Assembly (NCBI GenBank): GCA_016841185.1
Contig: JAENZQ010000008.1
Coordinates: forward strand, 55,354-119,353
Length of the DNA stretch: 64,000 nt
Direction of reading: 5' to 3'
From: Anaerovorax odorimutans
GTDB lineage: Bacteria > Bacillota > Clostridia > Peptostreptococcales > JAAYPU01
Shown in pieces: positions 1-8,330 of this stretch. Below the pieces are notes generated by a model. That model was not told where the DNA came from, searched no databases, and saw only the letters and a list, made by a program, of their open reading frames with translations. Every line of letters begins with the position of its first letter. Positions within the stretch are counted from its first letter, which is position 1. Made by a program: the position numbers and the translations under genes.

Positions 1-94
1 TATTTACATTGTCTAAAATGGCATAATTTCCGGATATGATCACTCGAGGGATATTTATAGAAAAATCATAAAGTAAATCCATATCAATATCCAT
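1..94 (-). CDS. yqfC: YabP/YqfC family sporulation protein, N-terminal part (cut by window edge)
   Basis: Only the first 31 codons are in the window, reading leftward from an ATG at 94 with a GGGAGA ribosome site about 8 bases upstream. The visible part contains NIPRVIISGNYAILDN, which resembles the opening beta strands of YabP/YqfC sporulation proteins. Position supports the call: in Bacillus and many Clostridia yqfC lies just beyond rpsU-yqeY, as here once cstA and its neighbour are discounted. YqfC is known as a mother-cell sporulation protein that works with YqfD; its exact role is unclear. The identification rests on a short fragment plus synteny. Confidence 0.65.
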   Translation of the reverse strand, partial: MDIDMDLLYDFSINIPRVIISGNYAILDNVN

Positions 95-186
95 TTATTC
101 TTTCTCCCTTGTTCTTACTCTTATAAATAGTATGCTTAATCCTTGTTATAAATGCTAAATGTGTTTTCTTGTTGCTTTTTATATAC

Positions 187-333
187 AAAGAAAAAAGGCT
201 AAATGATGAAGATAAATCAGCAGTTGAAACGGAAGGTGTAAACAACAAGATTAAAGTATTAAAAAGAAATGCATATGGGGTGAGAGGCTTTAATAGATTT
301 AGAAACAGAATATTACATGTTATGAGTAGCTAA
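187..333 (+). pseudogene. ISL3-family transposase, C-terminal remnant
   Basis: An open frame of 48 codons ends at TAA 331-333 and reads VNNKIKVLKRNAYG followed by FNRFRNRILH. This is the characteristic C-terminal block of ISL3 (IS204/IS1001/IS1165) transposases, which normally exceed 400 residues. No start codon or ribosome site precedes it, and the frame meets a stop at 124-126, so the rest of the catalytic domain has been lost. It is oriented opposite to cstA and lies between yqfC and cstA, two genes not normally adjacent. Confidence 0.75.
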
Positions 334-338
334 AATAA

Positions 339-360
339 GAGGCTGACTCTCGCCAGCCTC
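339..360 (-). terminator. Rho-independent terminator after cstA
   Basis: GAGGCTG at 339-345 pairs with CAGCCTC at 354-360. On the minus strand the hairpin is followed by a T-rich stretch (TTATTTTAG), as expected for termination of leftward transcription from cstA. It lies inside the insertion-sequence scar, so it may also protect the transposase from outside reading. Confidence 0.55.
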
Positions 361-415
361 ATTGACTTTGTTTTACAAGTGCTCTACCCCAACATTTGAA
401 ATAGAGCCCTTTATC

Positions 416-2026
416 TTAATTTGATTCTTCGCTAAGACTCTCTTTTTTAGTAAGGACTTTATAAGACTGGGCAATGAGTATAACTGCAAGTATCAGTAAA
501 AGGATTGCAATAATAACCAGCAGGAAATTACCTGAAGCGATGTTGTCTCTTATTAAGAATCCTAATGCGGTTATTGTAACAAAGAACATAATAATCATTG
601 GTATAATGATCATCTTATTGGATTTATTAATATGTTTCAAGTAAGCAGCGACAGCCAAAAGTGCCAGAGCTGCCAGTAATTGATTGGATGATCCGAAGAT
701 CGGCCATACGGTCGTATATCCCATGAAACCCAAACCGCCGCCTGCACAAACCGTGACTGCAGTGGCAAAGTATTTATTTGTAGATAACGAAGTTGATTGT
801 TCTTCATCCTTTTTTGTAAAGAATTCCTGAAACAGGAATCTTCCCAGTCTTGCAGTGGTATCCAGAGTTGTTAATGCAAAAGCAGATATAGCCAGGGCAA
901 CAAAAGAACTGCCGATATCATAGTTGATGCCAAAAGTGGTCATGAAAGTCCCGACACCATTCGAAAAGATATTGATAGGCGTGCCAAGTTCAGCTGCTTT
1001 ATCTGCTGTTATAAATGCCACAGAAATAAGAGCAATTGTTGCAAGAACACCTTCAATTAGCATGGAACCATATCCGATCTTTTGTGCATCCTTTTCATTA
1101 TCGATCTGTTTGGATGTTGTTCCTGATGCCACCAATGAATGGAAGCCTGATATGGCTCCACATGCAACAATAACAAAAAGCATAGGGAATAAAAATTGCC
1201 CATTGACATTGAATCCTGTAAAAGCAGGAATTTCAAAACTTGGACGGTAAAGAAGCAATCCTAATATGCCTCCTGCCATCATAGCGTAAAGTAAATAGGA
1301 ATTAAGATAATCCCTTGGCTGCAATAAAATCCAAACCGGTGTGACAGCAGCAATTAAAATATATACCAATAGTATTACCATCCACACTTCAGTGGATAGC
1401 ATGATCGGAAAGGCATTGCCAATCCAGATGCCCGCAAATAAAAGAATAACGCCTCCTACAGTTGCGACACCCAATGATATACCTTTTTTATTCACCAGTA
1501 AACCAAATATAATTGCCAGTGCAATGAAATACAATGATGTTGTGGCAACTGCTCCATTGCTTGCAAAAGTAGAAGCTACGATATTATTAAAAGCTGCTAT
1601 AACCAGAATAAGTGCAAGCCATGCGAAAAGAATAAAAAGTTTCTGTCCTGAAGCCCCGATGTTCTTGTTGATGATTTCTCCGATAGATTTCCCGTCATGT
1701 CTCATGGATGCAAAAAGGGCTCCAAAATCATGTACGCCTCCGAAGAATATACTTCCGATAACAATCCAAAGTGCTACCGGTACCCATCCAAAAAATGCAG
1801 CGCTTATGGGCCCTACAATAGGGCCTGCTCCTGCAATGGAAGCAAAATGATGACCCAATACAACATAATATTTAGTTGGAACATAGTCAATGCCATCCTG
1901 TAATCGATGGGACGGTGAAGGATTTGACACTGAAATGCCCCATTTTTTTGCCAGCCAAGCACCATATGTTGCATAAGCAATAATAAAAATAATAATTACG
2001 CCAATGATCAATATTAGTCCGTTCAT
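416..2026 (-). CDS. cstA: Carbon starvation protein CstA family transporter
   Basis: A 536-residue polytopic membrane protein with more than a dozen hydrophobic segments. The N-terminal landmark YVVLGHHFASIAGAGPIVGP is the CstA signature, and the length fits the shorter Firmicute form. CstA proteins are known as peptide or pyruvate uptake carriers induced on carbon limitation; the substrate here is not evident. ATG at 2026 is preceded by GAAAGGAGG. The small unknown gene at 2064-2558 lies 37 bases upstream on the same strand and probably shares its transcript. Both genes sit inside the otherwise conserved yqeY-yqfC interval, next to an insertion-sequence scar. Confidence 0.93.
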   Translation of the reverse strand: MNGLILIIGVIIIFIIAYATYGAWLAKKWGISVSNPSPSHRLQDGIDYVPTKYYVVLGHHFASIAGAGPIVGPISAAFFGWVPVALWIVIGSIFFGGVHDFGALFASMRHDGKSIGEIINKNIGASGQKLFILFAWLALILVIAAFNNIVASTFASNGAVATTSLYFIALAIIFGLLVNKKGISLGVATVGGVILLFAGIWIGNAFPIMLSTEVWMVILLVYILIAAVTPVWILLQPRDYLNSYLLYAMMAGGILGLLLYRPSFEIPAFTGFNVNGQFLFPMLFVIVACGAISGFHSLVASGTTSKQIDNEKDAQKIGYGSMLIEGVLATIALISVAFITADKAAELGTPINIFSNGVGTFMTTFGINYDIGSSFVALAISAFALTTLDTTARLGRFLFQEFFTKKDEEQSTSLSTNKYFATAVTVCAGGGLGFMGYTTVWPIFGSSNQLLAALALLAVAAYLKHINKSNKMIIIPMIIMFFVTITALGFLIRDNIASGNFLLVIIAILLLILAVILIAQSYKVLTKKESLSEESN

Positions 2027-2063
2027 TCCTTTTTCCTCCTTTCATACACTAAACCATACAGGG

Positions 2064-2558
2064 TCAGAATTCATATACTTTTCCTATTTGGCCACCTCCT
2101 TTACTTGTATATATTTTTTCAAGAGTCAGATCTGCAAGAACAAATCTGATCTTGGCCCAACCTTTTAAATTAAATAAAAATGATCTATTGAAACGGTATT
2201 TTTCAAGTGTTGAAATGATACCGTCATTAGCAATCTTATCTGATATAATGATACAGGTGAAAATTGTAGACATATGTTCAAATGAAGGCTCGACTATATC
2301 GGCCAATGCTTCTTCTAAAATATGGGTTAAAATAATGAAATGGTTTTTGTTCACATTTTCAATATACTTAAAAAAACAATATTCATTATTTTCAGCTGCA
2401 TCCAGTACAATTTTTTTTGAAGCGAAGTATTTTTCATTGCGCTCGTGGAATTCTGCTGTAAAATCAAACTGGTAATCGCCTATGCTGTATGATTCTTGAA
2501 TATCAAAATGCCGCCTGAATTTCTTCAAAATATTCTGAATATACTCTTCATACTTCAT
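2064..2558 (-). CDS. Uncharacterised protein upstream of cstA
   Basis: A 164-residue soluble protein that I do not recognise. It lacks a signal peptide or membrane segment. It contains a long central stretch of alternating hydrophobic residues (HFIILTHILEEALADIVEP), and its C-terminal part carries RFVLADLTLEKIYTSKGGG. I chose the ATG at 2558 because AAAGGA lies 7 bases upstream; a TTG five codons earlier overlaps that ribosome site. It directly precedes cstA with a 37-base gap, so a role linked to CstA expression or function is possible but not shown. Confidence 0.75.
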   Translation of the reverse strand: MKYEEYIQNILKKFRRHFDIQESYSIGDYQFDFTAEFHERNEKYFASKKIVLDAAENNEYCFFKYIENVNKNHFIILTHILEEALADIVEPSFEHMSTIFTCIIISDKIANDGIISTLEKYRFNRSFLFNLKGWAKIRFVLADLTLEKIYTSKGGGQIGKVYEF

Positions 2559-2619
2559 AAAAAATCCTTTCAAAATATTCCATCTGTGTAGTATCCATAT
2601 ATATCCATTATTTACTATA

Positions 2620-2648
2620 AATATATCACTTTTTTATGTTATATTCAA
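2620..2648 (-). promoter_or_regulatory. Putative sigma-A promoter for the unknown gene-cstA pair
   Basis: On the minus strand TTGAAT is followed after exactly 17 bases by TATATT. It lies about 60 bases upstream of the start of the unknown gene that precedes cstA. The -35 box has five of six consensus bases shifted to TTGAAT, so strength is uncertain. Confidence 0.45.
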
Positions 2649-2689
2649 CTGATATTTGTCTTATGCCCATAAAAAAATGATTTTTCCTT

Positions 2690-2723
2690 AAACAATAAAA
2701 AATGACCCAGTTTTTGGGTCATT
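2690..2723 (-). terminator. Rho-independent terminator overlapping the yqeY stop
   Basis: AATGACCC at 2701-2708 pairs perfectly with GGGTCATT at 2716-2723 and is followed on the minus strand by TTTTTATTG. The TGA stop of yqeY (2719-2721) lies inside the stem. This ends the rpsU-yqeY transcript before the inserted cstA pair. Confidence 0.85.
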
Positions 2724-3162
2724 TTAAAATGCTTTCGACTATTTTTCGTACAAGGTTTCCGTCTGCCTTACCTTTAACTTTTGGCATTACAGCGCCCATC
2801 AATCTGCCCATCTCTTTCTTATCTTGTACACCTTCTTTACGTGCGGTATCCAATACAATTTGTCTTACTTCATCTTCGGAAAGCTGTACCGGCATGTATT
2901 CCATCAGAATATCTATTTCAGCTTCATATTGTTCAATTAAATCAGCTCGATTTCCTTTTTTGAAGTCTTCAAGGGCATCTTTTCGCATTTTTACCTGTTT
3001 TGTAATTATATCTACAACACCATCATCATTCAATTCTTTTCGATTATCAATCTCAGATTGCTTGATGGCTGCTCTTACCATATTGACTACATTTTTACGT
3101 ATGCTATCCTTATTTTTCAAGGCATTCTTAAAATCAGAGCTAAGCCTGTCTTTTAAAGACAT
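2719..3162 (-). CDS. yqeY: GatB/YqeY domain-containing protein
   Basis: A 147-residue protein matching the stand-alone YqeY family (LKDRLSSDFKNALKNKD at the start, MGRLMGAVMPKVKGKADG near the end). The fold is shared with the tail of the GatB amidotransferase subunit; it is thought to bind tRNA, but its cellular role is not settled. I start it at the ATG at 3162, which has GAGGTG 8 bases upstream, rather than at an in-frame codon five residues earlier. It follows rpsU by 18 bases, the normal Firmicute pairing, and ends in a terminator. Confidence 0.92.
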   Translation of the reverse strand: MSLKDRLSSDFKNALKNKDSIRKNVVNMVRAAIKQSEIDNRKELNDDGVVDIITKQVKMRKDALEDFKKGNRADLIEQYEAEIDILMEYMPVQLSEDEVRQIVLDTARKEGVQDKKEMGRLMGAVMPKVKGKADGNLVRKIVESILK

Positions 3163-3180
3163 ATACTTACACCTCATTCA

Positions 3181-3360
3181 TTAAAACTTTTTAGCCTTTT
3201 TTCTTGCTGCTTCGGATTTTTTCTTTCTTTTTACGCTGGGTTTTTCATAGTGTTCTCTTTTTCTTAATTCAGACATTACTCCATCTCTTGCACATGAGCG
3301 CTTAAATCTCTTTAATGCACTTTCCAGACTTTCATTATCTCTTACGATTACTTGTGCCAT
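3181..3360 (-). CDS. rpsU: 30S ribosomal protein S21
   Basis: A 59-residue basic protein starting [20 protein letters not shown], the standard S21 opening, and ending in a lysine/arginine-rich tail (AARKKAKKF). S21 binds the 30S platform near the 3' end of 16S rRNA and helps initiation. ATG at 3360 is preceded by GGAGGGAGGG. It lies in the conserved mtaB-rpsU-yqeY order, with a HIT-family gene just upstream. Confidence 0.97.
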   Translation of the reverse strand: MAQVIVRDNESLESALKRFKRSCARDGVMSELRKREHYEKPSVKRKKKSEAARKKAKKF

Positions 3361-3468
3361 ATTTATCCCTCCCTCCGTACAGTGAATATTCTGCCATCAC
3401 TACTACCTTTTAAAGCAAGTTAATTATAGCAGATAATATTATACTACAGTTGATGAAAATAATCAATA

Positions 3469-3810
3469 TCAACCTGGCGGCCACTGCATTTTTCTTCCGC
3501 CTAATAAATGGAAATGAAGATGTTTGACGGTTTGAAAGCCATCTTCTCCACAGTTATTTACCACACGGTATCCATTATCTAATTTAAGAATAGATGCAAT
3601 TTCTCTAATTTTAATCATCATTTTTCCTAAAAGATTTTGGTCTTCAATACTTACCTGATCCATCGATTGGATATGTATTTTAGGAATAATCAGGATATGG
3701 ATCGGAGCTTTAGGCTCAATATCTTTAAATGCCAACATATCGTCATCTTCATATACGATGTCAGCAGGAATTTCTTTGGAAACGATCTTACAGAAAATGC
3801 AGTCACTCAT
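3469..3810 (-). CDS. HIT family nucleotide-binding hydrolase (HinT-like)
   Basis: A 113-residue protein of normal HinT length. It has the histidine triad H97-L-H99-F-H101 followed by LLGGR, in the HxHxH-xx pattern that carries the nucleophilic histidine, and two early cysteines (C4, C7) common in Firmicute members. Family members hydrolyse AMP-lysine and other purine phosphoramidates. The ATG at 3810 has GGGAGGTG upstream; the 13-residue upstream extension lacks a ribosome site. It lies between mtaB and rpsU in the same direction. Confidence 0.93.
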   Translation of the reverse strand: MSDCIFCKIVSKEIPADIVYEDDDMLAFKDIEPKAPIHILIIPKIHIQSMDQVSIEDQNLLGKMMIKIREIASILKLDNGYRVVNNCGEDGFQTVKHLHFHLLGGRKMQWPPG

Positions 3811-3875
3811 TTTTTTCACCTCCCAACAGATATAACATGAGTATAACATATTATTATTTTTTTTGAAAATAAGTT

Positions 3876-5180
3876 TCAGTATATTTTTTCTATTTTGCCT
3901 GTTAATCCGTCTTTGAAAATATTTTCAACGTACACCAAAGCAAAACGGTCTTTTAAATCCGACTTATTTTTGCAGTATACTTTCAGATAATTATCTGAAA
4001 GGCCTTCGTAATATCCTGTTTTTTCATCTTTAGTTTCAAATAATACCTCGACAGAAGTGCAAATAAACTTTTTCATATAGTCATAAGCGGCATGATCCGC
4101 AAGCTGTAACAGATATTCGCTTCTCTTGTTTTTCGTAGAAGGATCAACCTGATGCTCCATTTCGGCAGCTTTTGTTCCTTTTCGTTTAGAATATTTAAAA
4201 ACATGAACCTTTCCAAATCCTATTGATTTGACAAAATTACAGGTGTCCTCGAAGTCTTTTTGGGTTTCGCCGGGGAATCCTACGATAATATCTGTAGTAA
4301 TATTCATATTATACCTCTGCTCACGCAATTTGTGAACAATCTCCTTATACCGGTCAGTTGAATACTTTCGGTTCATTGACTTTAATATTTTATCACTGCC
4401 GTTTTGAAGTGATAAATGAAGGTGTGAACACAACTTAGAAAACGACATCAGTTTGTCTATAAATACCTGATCCATTACCGCAGGTTCCAGAGAACTGAGC
4501 CTTATTCGGAATTTACCGCTAATTGCGTTAATATTTTCAATAACATCTAACAAGGAACCTTCTCCAGAATCAACTCCGTAAAGAGCTGCATTTATACCTG
4601 TAATTACGATTTCCTTATACCCATTGGCAATAAGCGTTTTCGCCTCTTTAAGAATATGTTCCCCTTTTCTGCTTCTGATATTGCCTCTGGCATAAGGAAT
4701 GATACAATAAGAACAGAACTGATTACAACCCTCCTGTATCTTGATATAAGCGCGTGTTCGCATATCCATTGACGTAATTAACATTTCTTCATAATCAAGG
4801 AGTTCGTCATAATCTCTGATCTTTACGGTTTTTTCTTTCCCTTTAAATGCATCAGCATACTCTACAATTTTATTTTTTTCATTTATTCCTATTACAATAT
4901 TCACATCTTCGAGGGCTTCTATTTCTTTTGGACTTATTTGAGCATAACATCCCGTCACAATTACAATACTGTCCGGGTTCAGCCGTTTGGCACGCCGGAT
5001 ATATTGCCGGGATTTTCGGTCAGATAAATTCGTAACGGTACATGTATTAATAACATTTACATCTGCCGGCTCATTTTCATGAACGATTTCATAACCTTTC
5101 TGTATGAATTTTTCTTTTATTGCCTGTGTTTCATATTGATTCACTTTGCAGCCAAGCGTATAAAAAGCAACTTTTTTCAT
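3876..5180 (-). CDS. mtaB: tRNA t6A37 methylthiotransferase MtaB
   Basis: A 434-residue radical-SAM enzyme that adds a methylthio group to N6-threonylcarbamoyl-adenosine 37 of tRNAs reading ANN codons. The three methylthiotransferase-domain cysteines are C11, C47 and C78. The radical-SAM cluster motif CNQFCSYC lies at 152-159, and a C-terminal TRAM-like region follows. Length and the GCKVNQYE opening fit MtaB rather than MiaB or RimO. It lies 7 bases after rsmE, in the prmA-rsmE-mtaB order typical of Bacilli and Clostridia. Confidence 0.95.
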   Translation of the reverse strand: MKKVAFYTLGCKVNQYETQAIKEKFIQKGYEIVHENEPADVNVINTCTVTNLSDRKSRQYIRRAKRLNPDSIVIVTGCYAQISPKEIEALEDVNIVIGINEKNKIVEYADAFKGKEKTVKIRDYDELLDYEEMLITSMDMRTRAYIKIQEGCNQFCSYCIIPYARGNIRSRKGEHILKEAKTLIANGYKEIVITGINAALYGVDSGEGSLLDVIENINAISGKFRIRLSSLEPAVMDQVFIDKLMSFSKLCSHLHLSLQNGSDKILKSMNRKYSTDRYKEIVHKLREQRYNMNITTDIIVGFPGETQKDFEDTCNFVKSIGFGKVHVFKYSKRKGTKAAEMEHQVDPSTKNKRSEYLLQLADHAAYDYMKKFICTSVEVLFETKDEKTGYYEGLSDNYLKVYCKNKSDLKDRFALVYVENIFKDGLTGKIEKIY

Positions 5181-5186
5181 CAGATT

Positions 5187-5927
5187 TTAACCTTCCAATT
5201 CATACAAAATCATTGCCAAAGCAGCTGCTCCGGCAGTTTCTGTTCTTAATATGGTTTTCCCCAAAGAAACAGAAATTGCACCTGCCTCTTTTGCATGCTT
5301 TACTTCACTTAAAGAAAATCCGCCTTCCGAACCTACAATTACAGCCAAATTATTAATCTTATTCTTATTCTGTTTTTTCAAAATATTTTTTATCATTGTA
5401 ATTTTTTCGTCTTCATATAAAAATAAAACAAGTTCTTTATTCTGTATATCCACTAACATGTCATGAAAATCCAGCGGGTCTTCCACCTTCGGAATAATTC
5501 CTCTTTTACATTGCTTGGAAGCTTCATTGGATATTTTCTGCCATCTCTCCACCTTTTTATGAAAATTGCCTCTGTCCTTGACTACCGTTCTTTCGGAAAA
5601 AAAAGGAGTAATTTTAAAAACACCTAATTCAACAGATTTTTGGACAATGCTTTCCATTTTACTATGTTTTGGAATACTCTGATACAAGGTAATAAGAGTC
5701 AACGGTTCTCTTTGAAAAGGCTGTTTTTCTAAAACAACTGCTTCAACATGATCACGGGAAACATTTGATATTTCCGCCAAATACTCATATTGCTCTCCAT
5801 CGGATACTTCTATTTTTTCTTTTGGTTTTAACCTGAGCACTTTTGAAATGTGTTTCACCTCTTCCGGATCTTGAATAGAGATAGTTGTTTCATTGATATT
5901 GTTTTTTAACACAAAAAATCTATTCAT
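5187..5927 (-). CDS. rsmE: 16S rRNA (uracil-1498-N3)-methyltransferase RsmE
   Basis: A 246-residue SPOUT-class enzyme that methylates U1498 of 16S rRNA. The C-terminal trefoil-knot motifs are present: VIVGSEGGFS and, near the end, LGKTILRTETA. The ATG at 5927 has AAAGGG with 8-base spacing; a GTG three codons earlier overlaps that site. It begins 13 bases after the prmA stop and is followed by mtaB. Confidence 0.95.
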   Translation of the reverse strand: MNRFFVLKNNINETTISIQDPEEVKHISKVLRLKPKEKIEVSDGEQYEYLAEISNVSRDHVEAVVLEKQPFQREPLTLITLYQSIPKHSKMESIVQKSVELGVFKITPFFSERTVVKDRGNFHKKVERWQKISNEASKQCKRGIIPKVEDPLDFHDMLVDIQNKELVLFLYEDEKITMIKNILKKQNKNKINNLAVIVGSEGGFSLSEVKHAKEAGAISVSLGKTILRTETAGAAALAMILYELEG

Positions 5928-5939
5928 TAGCTTCACCCT

Positions 5940-6866
5940 TTATTTCCCTGAAAATTGAAGAGCCGCAGCCATCCAATCTTCTTTTCTCATGCGTACTAAA
6001 ACGTTGAAACCGTTTAAATTAAGGGCATCCATTACCAAACCTTCTTTCTCAATCAATATACCGGATATAATAAAAATTTTACGCCCTTTTAGAATATTAT
6101 GTATATTTTTTGATAAAGATATAATCATTTCAGCCGTAATATTTGCAACGACAATGTCTGCTTCCTTTTCAATATTTTTTACTAAATCCCCATGCCTAAT
6201 TCGTATTTTATCAGTTAATCCGTTTTTTTCGACATTCTCTTTAGCAACCTCAACGGCGGTTTCATCAATATCTATTCCGGTAACGGATTTTGCTCCTAAT
6301 TTTGCTGCTGCAATGGATAATATACCGGACCCGCACCCAATATCCAGTACTTCTGCTTTTTCATCTACATATGCCTCTAATAATTCTATGCACAGTGATG
6401 TGGTCTCATGGGTACCGGTTCCGAAAGCCATTCCGGGGTCGATTTCTATTATTATCTCATTGCTTTTTTTACTCACATATTCTTCCCACTCTGGTTTGAT
6501 GATGATCCTGTCAGTAATTCTTACAGGTTTGAAATATTTCTTCCAGCCCTCCGTCCATTCTTTCTCAAAGACCTCTTCTGTCTTGATATCAATAGAGAAA
6601 CCATTTTCAAAAGCTACTTTTTTCAGGCTGCTTATTACTTTTTTAGGTTTACCATAATCATTTTTTTGTAAATAAAAAATGATTTTGTTCCCACAGGACG
6701 ACTGCTGTTCATCATAATAATCCCAGCTTCTTTCATTTCTATTAAGGGTAAGAAATTCTGTACTCTCAATTTCAATACCATCTATTCCGGACCTATATAA
6801 AATACCATACATCATGTCCACCTGCCAAGGTTCAGGTACCTCCACGATAAATTTTCTCCACTCCAT
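5940..6866 (-). CDS. prmA: Ribosomal protein L11 methyltransferase PrmA
   Basis: A 308-residue enzyme that trimethylates ribosomal protein L11. An N-terminal substrate-binding domain is followed by a class I SAM domain with VLDIGCGSGILSIAAAKLGA starting near residue 173, FGTGTHETT just before it, and the NITAEMI motif downstream. The ATG at 6866 has AAGGTGG 5 bases upstream; the nine-residue extension before it is unsupported. It belongs to the dnaJ-prmA-rsmE-mtaB string, separated from dnaJ by a terminator and a repeat hairpin. Confidence 0.95.
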   Translation of the reverse strand: MEWRKFIVEVPEPWQVDMMYGILYRSGIDGIEIESTEFLTLNRNERSWDYYDEQQSSCGNKIIFYLQKNDYGKPKKVISSLKKVAFENGFSIDIKTEEVFEKEWTEGWKKYFKPVRITDRIIIKPEWEEYVSKKSNEIIIEIDPGMAFGTGTHETTSLCIELLEAYVDEKAEVLDIGCGSGILSIAAAKLGAKSVTGIDIDETAVEVAKENVEKNGLTDKIRIRHGDLVKNIEKEADIVVANITAEMIISLSKNIHNILKGRKIFIISGILIEKEGLVMDALNLNGFNVLVRMRKEDWMAAALQFSGK

Positions 6867-6937
6867 AAAAACCACCTTCTTTAAAATTTTCAAATGGATA
6901 ATTGAAAATTTGAAAAAATTCTCACTTTTAAATTGTT

Positions 6938-6962
6938 AGGGACAGCCCTTGCGGCTGTCCCT
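6938..6962. repeat. Hairpin repeat between prmA and dnaJ
   Basis: AGGGACAGCC at 6938-6947 pairs perfectly with GGCTGTCCCT at 6953-6962 around a 5-base loop. A diverged copy of the same sequence lies at 17830-17855 upstream of rpsT, so this is a small dispersed hairpin repeat rather than a simple terminator. No T-run follows on either side. Confidence 0.55.
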
Positions 6963-7047
6963 GCAAACCGTCTTTTTCCTATTAATTGATTATTTAATTC
7001 GGCTTAATTCGACACTTAACACTCAATTTCATAATTTTTTTCCATTT

Positions 7048-7080
7048 TTTTCAAAAAGGGTTTTGCATATGCAAAACCCT
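7048..7080 (-). terminator. Rho-independent terminator after dnaJ
   Basis: A perfect 24-base palindrome at 7057-7080 (half-site AGGGTTTTGCAT) is followed on the minus strand by TTTTTG. It lies 40 bases after the dnaJ stop and should end the hrcA-grpE-dnaK-dnaJ transcript, leaving prmA to its own or read-through transcription. Confidence 0.8.
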
Positions 7081-7119
7081 ATCTGTAATATTAATTCTGG
7101 AACTCTAAGTTTTTATGCT

Positions 7120-8253
7120 TTATATACCTAATAAATCTTTTACATTTTCAAAAAAACTTTTTCTTTGCTCATGACCTTCCATATCAAAAGATGAAGCAAG
7201 TTTCTGCAACAACTTCTTCTGTTCGCCGGTCAGCTTTTTGGGTATTTCTACAATAACTTTTACGTATAAATCTCCCATTCTGCTGCTGTTTACATGTTTA
7301 ATCCCTTTTCCCTTTATTCTGAATACCGTTCCGGATTGAGTACCTGAGGGAATCTTATAAGAAATTTTTCCATCAAGTGTAGGTACCACCAGTTCATCTC
7401 CAAGAGCTGCCTGGGGAAAAGTAACAGGAAATTCCAGTATCAGGTCCTTTCCGTCTCTTTTGAATAATTTATGAGGCTTAACTTCGATGATTACATAAAA
7501 ATCTCCGTTAGGTCCTCCGTTTGTACCGGGTTCACCTTCACCCCTTATGGAAATCACTGATTCGCTGTCTACTCCTGCGGGAACCTTTACTTTTAATGTA
7601 ACTTTCTTTCTGATCTTGCCTGAACCGTTACAAGCTTTACAGGGATGCTCTATAACAGTACCTTTTCCTCCACAGCGCTCACACGGTCTTACATTGACAA
7701 ATTGACCAAAAGGTGTTCGCTGCTGAGATCTGATTTCACCTGTTCCATTACATGTAGGGCAAGTTTTTCTTGAAGTATTTTTTTCGGCTCCGGTACCATT
7801 GCATTCATCACATTCTTCATATCGCATTACATTAATTTCTTTTTCTGTACCAAATGCTGCTTCTTCAAATGAAATGGTTAATTTTTGTTGTATATCGGAT
7901 CCCTTTGCAGGTCCGTTGCGCCTTCTGCCGGATGAAAAGCCGCCTCCAAACATATCAAAGATATCACTGAATATATCTTCAAAACCACCGAAACCTGCAC
8001 CGCCTCCAAAACCGCCTGAATTGGGATCAACACCTGCATGGCCAAACCGGTCATACCTTTCACGCTTTTTAGGGTCTGCCAGAATTTCATATGCCTCATT
8101 GATTTCTTTGAACTTTTCTTCAGCTTCTTTATTACCCGGATTTTTATCAGGATGATATTGGATAGCTTTCTTTCTATAGGCTTTCTTAATTTCTTCAATG
8201 GTTGCACCTTGACTTAGTTCCAATACTTCATAATAATCTCGTTTTGACAACAT
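7120..8253 (-). CDS. dnaJ: Chaperone DnaJ (Hsp40)
   Basis: A full-length 377-residue type I DnaJ. The J-domain carries the HPD motif (YHPDKNPG), followed by a Gly/Phe-rich linker. Four zinc-binding CxxCxGxG repeats then follow ([32 protein letters not shown]) and the C-terminal substrate-binding domains. It stimulates DnaK ATPase and delivers unfolded clients. I place the start at the ATG at 8253, behind GAGGGTGAG. It is the last gene of the CIRCE-controlled heat-shock operon. Confidence 0.97.
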   Translation of the reverse strand: MLSKRDYYEVLELSQGATIEEIKKAYRKKAIQYHPDKNPGNKEAEEKFKEINEAYEILADPKKRERYDRFGHAGVDPNSGGFGGGAGFGGFEDIFSDIFDMFGGGFSSGRRRNGPAKGSDIQQKLTISFEEAAFGTEKEINVMRYEECDECNGTGAEKNTSRKTCPTCNGTGEIRSQQRTPFGQFVNVRPCERCGGKGTVIEHPCKACNGSGKIRKKVTLKVKVPAGVDSESVISIRGEGEPGTNGGPNGDFYVIIEVKPHKLFKRDGKDLILEFPVTFPQAALGDELVVPTLDGKISYKIPSGTQSGTVFRIKGKGIKHVNSSRMGDLYVKVIVEIPKKLTGEQKKLLQKLASSFDMEGHEQRKSFFENVKDLLGI

Positions 8254-8302
8254 CTCACCCTCTTTAAGCAATATAATCGTTCAGTCTGTATTTTAACAGC
8301 TT

Positions 8303-8323
8303 GAGGCACCAAGCTGGTGCCTC
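8303..8323 (-). other. Intercistronic hairpin between dnaK and dnaJ
   Basis: GAGGCACC at 8303-8310 pairs with GGTGCCTC at 8316-8323, 8 bases after the dnaK stop on the minus strand. No T-run follows, so it probably acts as an mRNA-stabilising or partial-termination element that lowers dnaJ relative to dnaK; this role is inferred. Confidence 0.5.
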
Positions 8324-8330
8324 GTGGATT

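Larger units (their letters stand above)
187..409 (+). mobile_element. Right-end scar of an ISL3-type insertion sequence
   Basis: The transposase remnant is followed about 50 bases later by a terminal-repeat-like sequence at 381-409. Read inward on the minus strand it begins GGGCTCTATTTC, with the GGCTCT-type tip expected for ISL3-family inverted repeats. The scar ends only about 6 bases before the cstA stop codon. No left end is visible. The transposase part is clear; the exact end of the element is inferred. Confidence 0.55.

Noticed and set aside
1341..1850. Plus-strand open frame of 169 codons antisense to cstA
   Set aside because: It mirrors the codon pattern of cstA and has no independent start signal. 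Similar long antisense frames in prmA, dnaJ and the LevR gene were dropped for the same reason.
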